DNA of 64,000 nt. Source: Agromyces sp. LHK192 (lineage in GTDB: Bacteria; Actinomycetota; Actinomycetes; Actinomycetales; Microbacteriaceae). Of the stretch, positions 23,528 to 32,126 are shown piece by piece. Location: assembly GCF_004006235.1 (NCBI RefSeq), contig NZ_CP034753.1, positions 496,001 through 560,000 of the forward strand, written 5' to 3'. Numbering within the stretch: position 1 is the stretch's first letter; the number at the start of each line of letters is the position of its first letter. Both the position numbers and the translations under genes were made by a program. The notes under the pieces were generated by a model, which worked only from the letters and a program-made list of their open reading frames with translations, was not told where the DNA came from and searched no databases.

Positions 23528-24933
23528 GCGAAGGCAGGACGCTGGCCTGTCCGAGTTGCGGCACGCTGAACGCCGACGACGACGACTTCTGCGGCGCGTG
23601 CGGCGAGTACCTCGGCTGGGAGGCCGACTCGAACGCGCCCTCTGCGGCGGAGGCGTCGGCAGTGGCCCCCGAGCCGGAGCCCGAACCGGAGCCACGCTGG
23701 TCGAGTAGCGAAGCGTATCGAGACCCGGACCCGGAGCCGGAGCCCGAACCCGAGCCCGAACCAGAACCCGAGCCGGAGCCGGAGCCGGAGCCGGAGCCCG
23801 AACCGGAGCCCGAGCCCGAACCCGAGCCCGAGCCGGAGCCGGAGCCGGAGCCCGAGCCCGAGCCCGAGCCCGAGCCGGAGCCCGAGCCCGAGCCGGAGCC
23901 AGAACCAGAACCAGAACCCGAGCCCGAACCAGAACCCGAGCCGGAGCCCGAACCAGAACCAGAACGCGATCCCGAGCCCGCGCCTGCGCCCCTTGCCGTC
24001 GCGGCCGCCGCCGCGACGATCGCCGCGGCCCAGCCCGCGGCGCGCCGTCCGTCGGTTCAGCCTCCCGTGCAGCGACCCGCCGAACAGCCGACGGCGCAGC
24101 GCCCGACCGCGCAGGTTGCCCCCGCCCAGCCACTCGCGCCCCAGCCTGCCGCGCGCAAGCCCACGGATGCCCCGCGCCGCAAGCCGCCCCTTCGGCGGAC
24201 GGCCCGGCCCGAGGACGCGCCGCGGCCGGGGGAGGTCGTGTGCCCGATGTGCGGTGCGGGCAACGCCCCCGATCGCAACTTCTGCCGGCGCTGCGCGACG
24301 CAGCTCGGCGCCTCGGCGATGCCGGTCCTCGCACCGTCGGCGCAGCCGGAGGCGGGGGCGAGGCCGCTCGTGCGCACCCGCCGATTCCGTCCGGTCTGGG
24401 TGGTCCTCCCGCTGATCATCCTCGTGCTGGCGGCCGCGGCGTGGTTCTCGCGCGGCTGGATCGGAGACATGGTCGCCGGGTTCGTCGACCGCGTGGCCGC
24501 TGCGACACCCGTGAGCCCGGTGACGATCGTGTCGTCGAGCAAGGCGGAGGGGCGGCCGCCCGAGGCGACGTACGACGGCTTCTCGAACACGTCGTGGGCG
24601 CCGGCACCGACCGGGGCCGCGGCCGGCGAGTTCGTCGAGGCCGCGTTCGACGAGCCGTTCCGATTGGTGTCGTTGCAGATGGTGCCCGGGGCATCCGATG
24701 ACCCCGCGGAATTCCTCGCCCAGGCGCGGCCCGACACCGTCCTGGTGACGGTGACCCGCGCGGACGGCTCGACCGTCGAACGCACGATCACCGTCGCCGA
24801 CCAGCCGGGCTCGCAGTCGTGGGAGATGGGGATCGACGACGTCACCGGCCTTCGACTCACGATCGGCACGGCGCACGGGGCGACCGACCAGACCCACGTC
24901 GCGATCGCCGAGCTCGGGTTCCGCGGACGCTGA
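23524..24933 (+). CDS. Zinc-ribbon / (PE)39 / transmembrane / discoidin-like protein, candidate eCIS membrane partner
   Basis: 469 residues. An N-terminal zinc ribbon uses Cys9, Cys12, Cys23 and Cys26. A Pro-Glu repeat of 39 units spans residues 70-147. After an Ala/Pro/Gln-rich linker there is a second zinc ribbon (Cys240, 243, 254, 257), a single hydrophobic segment (residues ~291-312, [17 protein letters not shown]) and a C-terminal beta domain of ~135 residues resembling galactose-binding/NADase-type glycan-binding domains ([16 protein letters not shown]). Topology with zinc ribbons inside and the lectin-like domain outside is inferred. It resembles, in layout, the single-pass membrane proteins reported to link actinobacterial particles to the membrane. 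It is the last gene of the eCIS operon. Confidence 0.7.
   Translation: MSEGRTLACPSCGTLNADDDDFCGACGEYLGWEADSNAPSAAEASAVAPEPEPEPEPRWSSSEAYRDPDPEPEPEPEPEPEPEPEPEPEPEPEPEPEPEPEPEPEPEPEPEPEPEPEPEPEPEPEPEPEPEPEPEPEPEPEPEPEPERDPEPAPAPLAVAAAAATIAAAQPAARRPSVQPPVQRPAEQPTAQRPTAQVAPAQPLAPQPAARKPTDAPRRKPPLRRTARPEDAPRPGEVVCPMCGAGNAPDRNFCRRCATQLGASAMPVLAPSAQPEAGARPLVRTRRFRPVWVVLPLIILVLAAAAWFSRGWIGDMVAGFVDRVAAATPVSPVTIVSSSKAEGRPPEATYDGFSNTSWAPAPTGAAAGEFVEAAFDEPFRLVSLQMVPGASDDPAEFLAQARPDTVLVTVTRADGSTVERTITVADQPGSQSWEMGIDDVTGLRLTIGTAHGATDQTHVAIAELGFRGR
23698..23725 (+). repeat. Fragment of a Micrococcales-type dispersed palindromic repeat inside coding sequence
   Basis: The 28 bases run from TGGTCGAGTAGCG to TATCGAGACC and form an imperfect inverted repeat. 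From memory this matches an interspersed palindrome abundant in Microbacteriaceae genomes, normally intergenic. Here it is in frame, encodes the odd [10 protein letters not shown] patch and splits the Pro-Glu track. Confidence 0.55.
23731..23964 (+). repeat. Hexanucleotide-based (Pro-Glu)39 coding repeat
   Basis: 234 bases of alternating CCN-GAR codons, mixing CCG/CCC/CCA and GAG/GAA. It probably forms a stiff, extended acidic spacer. Such repeats change length easily by slippage in six-base steps without loss of frame. Confidence 0.95.
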
Positions 24934-24952
24934 TCCGGCCGCGTTCGGTCAG
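24930..24952. terminator. Small hairpin covering both convergent stop codons
   Basis: CTGA(T)CCG pairs with CGGTCAG around an 8-base loop. The TGA of the plus-strand gene lies in one arm and the complement of the minus-strand stop in the other. There is no T-run, so it is at best a weak bidirectional terminator. Confidence 0.4.
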
Positions 24953-27678
24953 TCGACGCCGAGGGCGACGCGCATCCGTCGGTAGCCCTGCTCGGCGCGC
25001 CGGGTCGCGACCACGTCGCCGGACTCGCGGTGCACGGCGAGCAGGGCGCGCCACGAAGCGTCGTGCCACGGGTCGATCTCGATGGCGCGGGTCGCGGCGT
25101 CGAGCGCGCCGTCGCGGTCGCCCGACCGCAGTTCGAGGTGGGCGAGCGCCGACGCCGCCTCGCAGGCGCGCATCCGGTAGCGGTCACGGGCGCCGACCGC
25201 CCACTCCGCGGGGCCGTCCTCCGGCAGCACGTCGCCGACGTAGCGTCCGAGCGCGCGCCGAAGGCCGTCCGCGGTGCCGTCGGCATCGCCGTTGCGGCGT
25301 GCGAGCGCTGCGCCGTCGAGGTTCGCGTCGAAGTCGGCGAGGTCGCAGTCCCGACGATCGGCGAGGCGCAGCTGGTACGCCTCGCCGTCGCGTGCGACGA
25401 TCCGATCGGCGGTGTCGAGGCCCAATGCCCGGCGCAGGCTCGAGACGCTGACGTGGAGGGCGTGCATCGCCGAGGTCGACCCGAGTTCGCCCCAGATGAC
25501 CTCGGCGATGAGTTCCCGGTGCACCGGCGAACCCGCGTTCAGCGCCAGCATCCGCAGCACGTTCCGGGCTTGCGGTCGTACGCCGTGCAGGTCGAGGTCG
25601 CGCCCGTCGACCGTGAGGCGGAAGCCGCCGAAGCAGCCCACGGTCACGCGCGGGATCCGGTCGACCAGGATCGGTGCCGTGTCGGTCCGGAACGATGCCC
25701 TCGACGTGTGCGCGCCATTCGTCGCGCCGAAGCGGGCGGACCTCGCGTGGAGGTCGATGGGCAGCCGCGGCATCCCGGCATCCAGCGCTGCGGAGCGTGC
25801 GCGTGCGGCGCGGGAGGTGTCGCCGCTCGTGATCAGGCGCGCGGCGTCGAGCCAGGCCCGGGCCGCGGGCCCGGGGGTGACCAGCGCGTCCGCCTCGGCG
25901 GAGTTCAGGAGTTGCCCGGCTCGGGAGTCGCCGTGCACGGCCGCGAGGTACGCGGCTGCGGAGGCCGCAACCGTCGCCGCCTCGGTCGCTCCGATACGGT
26001 CGAGCCGTTCGGCGAGCGCGAGTGCGCGGCGGGTCTCGCCCTGTCCGGCACGAGCCCTGCTCAGGAACCAGGCGCCCTCGATGAACGCGGCACCCTCGTC
26101 GTCGCCGCGCGTCTCGCACTCCGCGATCACCTCGTGCACCGCCCGAGGCGGTGCGTCGGTGCTCGTGGCGGCCAGGAGACCGCGTGCGATGCGTGCGAGT
26201 CCCGACAACCCGTGCGCGGATGCCTCGGCCTCGATCTGGCACAGCGCCGCACCGGTGTCGGCCGGTGGAGTGTGTCCCGACCGGGCGATCGCCAGCACGA
26301 GTCGCGAGCTGAGGTGCGCGCCCACAGGTGCATCGATCTGAGACCGCCGCGTCAGCATGCGGACCGCGGTCACGGCGTCGCCGGCGAGCAGTCGGTGGGC
26401 TGCGCCGCGCGGGTCGAGCGTGGTGCGGTTCGGCTCGGACGTCCGTGATGACGATCGACCGGATGCCGCGGCGCCGGCGCCGAACGGGAGTGCGAGGGCG
26501 TCGAGATCCTCGCGCAGCGCCGCCACGACCGGCGCGAGGTCGCGGTCGAGTCGTGCGGCGACCGCCTCGAGCCGACGGCGAGCGGCATCGGGTTCGCGAT
26601 CGTCGATCAGTGCACGGACCCGGAGCAGGTCGGCGAACTCGTCGCCCGGCAGCGCCCGGTTCTGCTCCCACGAGGCGGCGCCCGGCCGGGCGAGCGTCAG
26701 GGGGTCGCGCCGCTGCACGGCGGCGACCTCGTCGAGGTGCCCGGCATCCGCGAGCACCCGGACCGCGTCGGTGGTCGGCAGGACGGCGGCGACGCGGTGC
26801 ACGAGCGCGCGCCGATCCGCGGTCGAGAGGCGGGAGGCCAGGTGGCGGCGGAGCATCCGCGGCAGTTCCCGACCGCCGTCGGGACGAAGGCGATGCGGCA
26901 GGACACCGTCGTCGAGCAGACCGACCACCGTCTCGCGGTCGACCGCGCCGAGCAGGTCGGCGAGCGGCCCGAATCGCACGATCGGAAGCGCGCTCGCAGT
27001 CGTGAGGACCGCTCGCGTCGCGGGCTGGAGGTCGGCGAGCATCGACTCGAGCGTCGGCGCGAGCACTCCTCCCGCGATCACCGCGCTGATCGCGGAATCC
27101 AGTCCCTCGCGGTCGACGCCGGTCACGGCCCTCGCGAGGGCATCGACGAGCGCGGGCGATCCGGCGGTCTCCGCGAGGATCCTCGAAGCCTCCGAGAGCG
27201 GGGGGCATGCTGCACCCGCCGCTTCGAAGACGGCTCCCACCTCGTCGAGTCGGATCGCGAGGTCGCGCGGCCCCAGGATCGAGGTCGATCCGTGCTCGGC
27301 GCGGCACATGGCGAACGGGAGCGGCTCGCGCGAGGCGATGATCACCCGCATCGGCGCGTCGGCCACGAATTGTTCGAGGACATCGGATGCCTCGCCGCCC
27401 GAGCACCATTCCGCGTCGTCGATGAACACCGCCGTCGCATCGGACCTTCTGGCGACCTCGAGCAGGGCGGCGAGCGCGCTCGGCGTCGCATGGCCGGCGG
27501 TGCAGCGCAGCACGAGCGGAGCGGCCTCGGCAGCAGCGGCGCTCGCGATCAGGGTGGACTTGCCGGCACCGACACCGGCGATGAGGAACACGCGTCGGGC
27601 CGAGAGGCGGGGGAGCAGGCGCGGGCGATCGATGCCGCATTCCGCGGCGACGACCTGGCCCGATTCCGCGTGCATCAT
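24949..27678 (-). CDS. ATPase-SARP (BTAD) transcriptional regulator
   Basis: 909 residues if it starts at the ATG-ATG at 27678; upstream sequence offers no better start. Walker A GVGAGKST is at residues 35-42 and a Walker-B-like AVFIDDAEW follows about 57 residues later, giving a STAND/MalT-type ATPase module. A long helical, TPR-like middle follows. From about residue 672 (TVGCFGGFRLTVDGRDLDLH) there is an OmpR-type winged helix and then a bacterial transcriptional activation domain (HALHVSVSSLRRALGL, later WHDASWRALLAVHRESGD). SARPs usually have the DNA-binding part at the N-terminus; here it is at the C-terminus. It converges on the eCIS operon with 15 bases between stops, so control of that operon is a reasonable guess only. 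Confidence 0.85.
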   Translation of the reverse strand: MMHAESGQVVAAECGIDRPRLLPRLSARRVFLIAGVGAGKSTLIASAAAAEAAPLVLRCTAGHATPSALAALLEVARRSDATAVFIDDAEWCSGGEASDVLEQFVADAPMRVIIASREPLPFAMCRAEHGSTSILGPRDLAIRLDEVGAVFEAAGAACPPLSEASRILAETAGSPALVDALARAVTGVDREGLDSAISAVIAGGVLAPTLESMLADLQPATRAVLTTASALPIVRFGPLADLLGAVDRETVVGLLDDGVLPHRLRPDGGRELPRMLRRHLASRLSTADRRALVHRVAAVLPTTDAVRVLADAGHLDEVAAVQRRDPLTLARPGAASWEQNRALPGDEFADLLRVRALIDDREPDAARRRLEAVAARLDRDLAPVVAALREDLDALALPFGAGAAASGRSSSRTSEPNRTTLDPRGAAHRLLAGDAVTAVRMLTRRSQIDAPVGAHLSSRLVLAIARSGHTPPADTGAALCQIEAEASAHGLSGLARIARGLLAATSTDAPPRAVHEVIAECETRGDDEGAAFIEGAWFLSRARAGQGETRRALALAERLDRIGATEAATVAASAAAYLAAVHGDSRAGQLLNSAEADALVTPGPAARAWLDAARLITSGDTSRAARARSAALDAGMPRLPIDLHARSARFGATNGAHTSRASFRTDTAPILVDRIPRVTVGCFGGFRLTVDGRDLDLHGVRPQARNVLRMLALNAGSPVHRELIAEVIWGELGSTSAMHALHVSVSSLRRALGLDTADRIVARDGEAYQLRLADRRDCDLADFDANLDGAALARRNGDADGTADGLRRALGRYVGDVLPEDGPAEWAVGARDRYRMRACEAASALAHLELRSGDRDGALDAATRAIEIDPWHDASWRALLAVHRESGDVVATRRAEQGYRRMRVALGVD

Positions 27679-27842
27679 CGCCCCAATTCGTGCGTCGAGA
27701 GCCCAGTGATGCGAGAAAGATAGTCCTGCCTCCAGTTCGGCCGCATCAGTGCCCTCCCCGAACTGGGGGTACTCGGCGACGAGGAAATCCGCAGCCGGAT
27801 ACGATGTGGACGCCCTCCCCCGAAGCCCCGATTGGAGCCGAC

Positions 27843-28343
27843 GTGTCGAACCCCGACCCGGTGCAACATCCTTCGTATCCGGTCCCCTCGCCGACGGCTC
27901 AGGTGCCCGCGCCCTCGACGACACCGCAGGCACCGGCCTGGGCGCCGACGCAGCCGTACGCGGTTCAGCCGACGCCCGTGGTCCAGCCCTCGTATCCGGC
28001 CGGACCGGTGTATCCTGCCGTGCCGTCGTACCCGGCGCAGCAGTACTGGGCACCGCCCACGGCACCGCCGCAGAACGTGCTCGCCTGGGTCGCGTTCGGG
28101 CTCGGACTCGGCGGGCTGATGTTCGGGCTGCTCGCCTCGGTTCCCGCGATCGTGCTGGGCCACATCGCCCGCTCCCGCATCCGCCGGACCGGCGAGCAGG
28201 GAGGCGGCGCGGCGCTCACCGGACTGATCGCCGGATACGTCATCACCGGTGGAATCGTGCTGTTCCTGGTGGCGTACATCCTCTTCATCGTGGGCATGTT
28301 CGCGTTCATGATTCCCGCCGCGGCAGCAGGCTCCAACGTCTGA
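27843..28343 (+). CDS. DUF4190 membrane protein
   Basis: 166 residues from a GTG preceded by GGAG at a suitable distance. The upstream ATG at 27804 overlaps a likely -10 (TACGAT) and is disfavoured. The first ~75 residues are Pro/Ala/Tyr/Gln-rich and disordered. Then two or three membrane segments follow (NVLAWVAFGLGLGGLMFGLL, GLIAGYVITGGIVLFLVAYI). The VPAIVLGHIARSRIRRTGEQ loop is the DUF4190 signature. Common in actinobacteria; function unknown. Confidence 0.85.
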   Translation: MSNPDPVQHPSYPVPSPTAQVPAPSTTPQAPAWAPTQPYAVQPTPVVQPSYPAGPVYPAVPSYPAQQYWAPPTAPPQNVLAWVAFGLGLGGLMFGLLASVPAIVLGHIARSRIRRTGEQGGGAALTGLIAGYVITGGIVLFLVAYILFIVGMFAFMIPAAAAGSNV

Positions 28344-28350
28344 CGTCACC

Positions 28351-28370
28351 GATTCGGACGACGCCGAATC
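28351..28370 (+). terminator. Perfect 7-bp inverted repeat after the DUF4190 gene
   Basis: GATTCGG and CCGAATC flank a six-base loop, eight bases after the stop codon. No T-run follows. It overlaps the likely -35 of the tRNA promoter, so it could be a weak terminator or an operator. Confidence 0.4.
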
Positions 28371-28382
28371 TGGTGTTATCCT
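28353..28382 (+). promoter_or_regulatory. Likely promoter of the tRNA pair
   Basis: TTCGGA and TATCCT are separated by 18 bases. The predicted start is about 20 bases before the mature tRNA-Thr. Both hexamers are imperfect matches to the housekeeping consensus. Confidence 0.45.
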
Positions 28383-28409
28383 CGTACGGTTGCCGATTTC
28401 GGCAGCGCC

Positions 28410-28481
<72 letters not shown>

Positions 28482-28515
28482 CTGGTTCTTCCCGGCTACG
28501 CCGGAAAGGCCTCGC

Positions 28516-28592
28516 GGCGGGGTAGCTCAGGTGGTTAGAGCACACGGCTCATAATCGTGGTGTCGCGGGTTCGAGTCCCGCCCTCGCTACCA
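28516..28592 (+). tRNA. tRNA-Met (anticodon CAT, elongator type)
   Basis: Acceptor GGCGGGG pairs with CCTCGCT (two G-T pairs). The anticodon stem CACGG/TCGTG has loop CTCATAA with CAT. The T-arm is GGGTTCGAGTCCC and CCA is encoded. The paired position 1 and the absence of the three G-C pairs of initiators in the anticodon stem indicate an elongator tRNA. Confidence 0.95.
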
Positions 28593-28617
28593 AAACCCTC
28601 GGGCAACCGGGGGTTTT
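28592..28617 (+). terminator. Rho-independent terminator of the tRNA unit
   Basis: AAAACCC-TCGG, loop GCAA, CCGG-GGGTTTT gives an 11-bp stem ending in a T4 run. It begins at the last base of the tRNA-Met CCA. Confidence 0.85.
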
Positions 28618-28648
28618 CGCGTTTCCGGAGGTCGTTCGTCCTGACCGG

Positions 28649-29083
28649 TCACGCCGTCTCGAGCGCAGCCCCCGTCTCGATCAGCGACTTCATCGAACTG
28701 AGCACCCACGACCAGCCGGGTCCGGCGACGTCGGCTGCGGTCCGGGGTGATCCTTCGAGGCGGTCGTGGGTGAGCGTGACGAGGCAGACGCCGCCGTCGC
28801 GGGGCTCGATCTCCCAGGTCACGCGGCTCGCGGGCTCGTCGGCGAGGTCGGGGTCGTAGCTCGACGTCCACTCGTGCACGAGTCGGCGGTGCGGATCGAA
28901 CTCGACGACCTGTTCGACACCCCAGTCGGACCCGTCGGGGCCGATCGAGTGCCGCCCGTCGGCGTCGGTGTCGATCGCGACGCCGTAGAAGTACTGCGCG
29001 GTGCGATCGGCGCGGGTGATCGCCTCCCAGATGGCCTGCGCTTCGGCGCGGATGAAGACGTGGTAGATGTGCGGCTGGGTCAT
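28649..29083 (-). CDS. SRPBCC (AHSA1-type) domain protein
   Basis: 144 residues. The start at 29083 overlaps the stop of the upstream ArsR gene (ATGA). The START-like fold is suggested by YHVFIRAEAQAIWEAITRAD at the N-terminus and VTWEIEPRDGGVCLVTLTHD in the middle, with the amphipathic C-terminal helix (WSWVLSSMKSLIETG). ArsR-SRPBCC pairs are common and often respond to small hydrophobic ligands. The ligand is unknown. Confidence 0.9.
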   Translation of the reverse strand: MTQPHIYHVFIRAEAQAIWEAITRADRTAQYFYGVAIDTDADGRHSIGPDGSDWGVEQVVEFDPHRRLVHEWTSSYDPDLADEPASRVTWEIEPRDGGVCLVTLTHDRLEGSPRTAADVAGPGWSWVLSSMKSLIETGAALETA

Positions 29084-29397
29084 GGTCGTCCCTCCAGTTC
29101 GTGCTTCAGGTCGGCGAGCATCGCGGTCGGGCCGGCACGGTACTTGTCGATCCATCGGTCGTGGATGAGACGGATGGGCACGGGGTTGAGGAAGTGCAGC
29201 TTCTCGCGGCCGACTCGTCGAGTCGTCACGAGACCCGCCTCCTCGAGGACCCGCAGGTGCTTCATGATGCCGAAGCGCGTCATCTCGCCGATCGACTCGA
29301 GATCGGTCAGGCGGGCGCCGTCGTGCTCGAACAGGTGGTCGAGGAGCGCCCGCCGGGTGGGGTCGGCGAGCGCCTTGAACACCGGGTCGTCATCCAC
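29080..29397 (-). CDS. ArsR-family transcriptional regulator
   Basis: 105 residues. A winged helix-turn-helix is clear: VFKALADPTRRALLDHLFEH, then MTRFGIMKHLRVLEEAGLVT and the wing RRVGREKLHFLNP. No Cys metal-binding pair is present, so it is not a typical metal sensor. It is cotranscribed with the SRPBCC gene and probably represses its own operon. Confidence 0.93.
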   Translation of the reverse strand: MDDDPVFKALADPTRRALLDHLFEHDGARLTDLESIGEMTRFGIMKHLRVLEEAGLVTTRRVGREKLHFLNPVPIRLIHDRWIDKYRAGPTAMLADLKHELEGRP

Positions 29398-29437
29398 CCC
29401 TGCAGATTAGGTGACCAAATGGTCACATGTCAATGCT

Positions 29438-31030
29438 TCAGTGCGACTCGCGAGCCGGCCCCTCCGGGTCCGCGCCCTTCGACCTCGTCTGCTTCGGCGC
29501 CTGCGCCTTTGCCTGTGCGATGCCCGCGCCGATGCCCTGACCGACCGCCTGGCCCTGGATGATCGCCGCGAGGTCGAGGCCCGTCGCCGAACTCACCGAG
29601 TCGAACACTGACTTCAGGGCCTTCGCGCTGTCGCCGCCGACGACGCCCGATGCGCCCTCATCACCCGAGCTGCCGATGATCGACACGTTGCCGATCGCGG
29701 CGTACCCCTTCGAGAACTCGGCCATGATCGCGGGCAGCACGTCGAGGACGCGCTGCGACAGGAACGCCTCCTGGTTCGAGGCGATGGCCTTGGCCTCCGC
29801 CTCGACCGCCGCGGCGCGGGCCTCGCCCTCGGCACGGATCGCCTCCGCCTCGGCGTTCGCGCGCAGCCGGCGTGCCTCGGCCTCGGCGTCGGCCTGGGCG
29901 CGGAGCGCATTCGCGTCACCGGTCGCCTTCGCGACGGCCGCTGCCGCCTCACCGTCGGCACGGGCCTTGTCGGCCTGCGCCTGCTGCTCGGCGATGCGAG
30001 TGCGGGCCTCGGCCTGCTTGACCTGCTCGATGGCTGCGGCCTCGGCCGACCGCTCGCGCGTGTAGAGGTCGGCCTGGGCCCGCGTCTCGGCCTCGTATCG
30101 CTGCGCGTCGGCGACGCGCTTGACGTCGGCGTCGAGCTGCGCCTGCTTGTTCTCGGCCTGCTGCTGGAGCACCGCCTGCGTGGCCTGGGCGCGAGCCAGC
30201 TGCTCGGCCTGCTCGGCCTCGGCGCGGGCGCGGCCGATGCCGGCGTTCGCGTTCGCGGTGTTGGTGTCGAGCGCGGTCTGCTCGATGAGGTTCGCCTCCT
30301 GGTTGGCGATCATCTTCTGGTTGATCGCGCGGTCGGCGTTCGTCTGCGAGATCTCGGCGGCCTGCCGCTTGGCCTGGATCTCGGGGGCGCCGAGCGACTG
30401 GATGTACCCGACGCCGTCCGTGATGCCCTTGATCTGGAACGAGTCGAGGATCAGCCCCTGCTCGGCGAGCTCCTGCGAGACGTCCGACGCGATCTGGTCG
30501 GAGAACTTCTTGCGCTCCCGCATGAGCTCGACGACCGACAGCGTGGCGACGATGCCTCGGAGCGCGCCCTCGAGCTGCTCGGTGGTGAACTGCTCGATCG
30601 CGGCATCCTGCGAGGCGAATCGCTCGGCGGCCCGCCGGACGTAGAGCGGGTCGGAACCGATCTTCACGATGGCGACGCCGTCGACGTTCAGGGTCACGTT
30701 GTCGAGCGACTGCGCCTCGGCGTTGAGCGAGACCTGCCGCGAGCGCAGCGAGATGATCTCGTGCCGCTGGGTGATCGGGTTCACCAGGGACTTGCCGTTC
30801 ACGATGACCGTGACCGGCGACTCCTCGAGCTCGGAGTGGGTCGATCCGTCCTGCGCGACGACGGCGCGCTGCACCTTCTGCTTGCGCCCGGAGATGACCA
30901 GCGCCTCGTCGGCTCGGGCGACCTTGATCCAGCTCCGAGCGAACAGCAACACGATGAGTGCGACGATGATCAGCGCCACGACGCCGATGCCGACGAGCAC
31001 CAGGATGCCGACGAGTCCGGTGATCTCCAT
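29438..31030 (-). CDS. Flotillin-like SPFH domain protein
   Basis: 530 residues. An N-terminal membrane segment (residues ~6-31) is followed by an SPFH/band-7 domain (VNGKSLVNPITQRHEIISLR, then DNVTLNVDGVAIVKIGSDPL). A long Ala/Glu-rich coiled coil spans ~210-430. The conserved flotillin end (FLSQRVLDVLPAIMAEFSKG) is present. Flotillins scaffold membrane microdomains. No NfeD partner is adjacent. Confidence 0.93.
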   Translation of the reverse strand: MEITGLVGILVLVGIGVVALIIVALIVLLFARSWIKVARADEALVISGRKQKVQRAVVAQDGSTHSELEESPVTVIVNGKSLVNPITQRHEIISLRSRQVSLNAEAQSLDNVTLNVDGVAIVKIGSDPLYVRRAAERFASQDAAIEQFTTEQLEGALRGIVATLSVVELMRERKKFSDQIASDVSQELAEQGLILDSFQIKGITDGVGYIQSLGAPEIQAKRQAAEISQTNADRAINQKMIANQEANLIEQTALDTNTANANAGIGRARAEAEQAEQLARAQATQAVLQQQAENKQAQLDADVKRVADAQRYEAETRAQADLYTRERSAEAAAIEQVKQAEARTRIAEQQAQADKARADGEAAAAVAKATGDANALRAQADAEAEARRLRANAEAEAIRAEGEARAAAVEAEAKAIASNQEAFLSQRVLDVLPAIMAEFSKGYAAIGNVSIIGSSGDEGASGVVGGDSAKALKSVFDSVSSATGLDLAAIIQGQAVGQGIGAGIAQAKAQAPKQTRSKGADPEGPARESH

Positions 31031-31169
31031 GTGCGACCTTCCTGTCAGGCGCCGCGACGGCGCGGAGTCCCCAGCCTATCGGCGGGCCGCGCGGCCGCGC
31101 GGAGGGTTTCGCCGAATCTGGGGAGGCGCATTCCGGTGGCGGCGTCACCCCTGCGGATGCACGACCGCC

Positions 31170-31652
31170 TCAGCCCTCGCGCGCCGCCTGCGCCTCGGCC
31201 AGTCGCCGCTTGCCGAGCGCGCTGTACGCGAAGGACCTGGTCCAGCTCGTGATGAACTCGGCTCGACGGAAGCGCAGCGCCGACCAGTCGTCGTCGATCG
31301 CGACCTGGCGTACGGGCTCGAAGCCGGCATCGCCCATCGTGTCCCACCCGGTGTCCCGGTTGAACTCGCAGGTGTACCGCTTCGAGGAACCCTTCGGGTA
31401 GGCGATCCAGACGACCGCATCGCCGGTCGTCGACGAGGCGACCGCGGCTGCGAACGCATCGACCTGCGCCTTCGTCGTCGCGAACGCCAGCGCGAAGCGC
31501 ACGTCTGCGTGATCGCCGCCGGCGAGCGTCCGCGACACCGCGATGCCACCCTCGGCAGCATCTGCGAGCACCGGCTCGAACGACTCGGGTGCGTCGACGA
31601 CGTGCACGGCGCCGAGCGTGCCGAGATTCAACTTCGTGAGGATCGCGTTCAC
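31170..31652 (-). CDS. Conserved hypothetical protein (160 aa)
   Basis: The GTG start overlaps the GNAT stop (GTGA), so both are cotranslated. No domain is recognised with certainty. The central block (VVWIAYPKGSSKRYTCEFNR) and the later PVRQVAIDDDWSALRFRRAE are compact and look conserved. Soluble, no signal peptide or membrane segment. Function unknown. Confidence 0.75.
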   Translation of the reverse strand: MNAILTKLNLGTLGAVHVVDAPESFEPVLADAAEGGIAVSRTLAGGDHADVRFALAFATTKAQVDAFAAAVASSTTGDAVVWIAYPKGSSKRYTCEFNRDTGWDTMGDAGFEPVRQVAIDDDWSALRFRRAEFITSWTRSFAYSALGKRRLAEAQAAREG

Positions 31653-32113
31653 GGGGTTCCTTCCCGACCGGGCCCGGCGGGTTCCACGATCTGGAACATA
31701 CCGGTCATGTCGCCGCGCGTGAACCCCAGCGACTCGTAGAGATCGGCCCCCTCCCGCGTGGAGAACAGCGAGACGAAGGCCGGGCTCGGGGCGAGCACCG
31801 CGATGCGGTCGAGCGCGCGTTGCACGAGGTCGCGACCGATGCCCTCGCCCTGGTAGTGCGGGTGCACGGCGACGTCCTGGACCGCGAAGTACTTCACGCC
31901 GTCGCCGACCACGCGCGCCATGCCGACCGCCTCGGCGTCGACGACGGCGACGACCCCGAACGTCGATCCGGCGAGCGAGCGGGGCAGGGAGTCCCAGTCG
32001 AACGCGTCACGCCAGCCGACCGCCTCCGCGAGCCTGCGGTGCTCGGCAGGTGTCGGCAGCCGATCCTCGATCGTCCAGAGCGGATCGCGCATCTCGTTCA
32101 CACGTCTCGCCAT
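31649..32113 (-). CDS. GNAT-family N-acetyltransferase
   Basis: 154 residues from ATG 32113; ATG 32092 is an alternative. The acetyl-CoA binding motif is V-H-P-H-Y-Q-G-E-G-I-G-R-D-L-V (Q/R-x-x-G-x-G/A type), preceded by YFAVQDVAV and followed by a FVSLFSTREGADLYESLGF region as in YhbS/ElaA-like acetyltransferases. Substrate unknown. It lies 13 bases after the DivIVA-like gene. Confidence 0.88.
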   Translation of the reverse strand: MARRVNEMRDPLWTIEDRLPTPAEHRRLAEAVGWRDAFDWDSLPRSLAGSTFGVVAVVDAEAVGMARVVGDGVKYFAVQDVAVHPHYQGEGIGRDLVQRALDRIAVLAPSPAFVSLFSTREGADLYESLGFTRGDMTGMFQIVEPAGPGREGTP

Positions 32114-32126
32114 CGTCGCCGATCGC

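Noticed and set aside
23731..23964. CRISPR-like array suggested by periodic sequence
   Set aside because: The six-base periodicity is a coding Pro-Glu repeat without unique spacers. No cas genes are present anywhere in the window.
1..24933. Prophage or R-type tailocin instead of eCIS
   Set aside because: No terminase, portal, capsid, integrase, repressor or lysis genes. DUF4255, DUF4157, AAA ATPase and DUF6760-type genes point to eCIS. No TssJLM-type membrane genes, so not T6SS.
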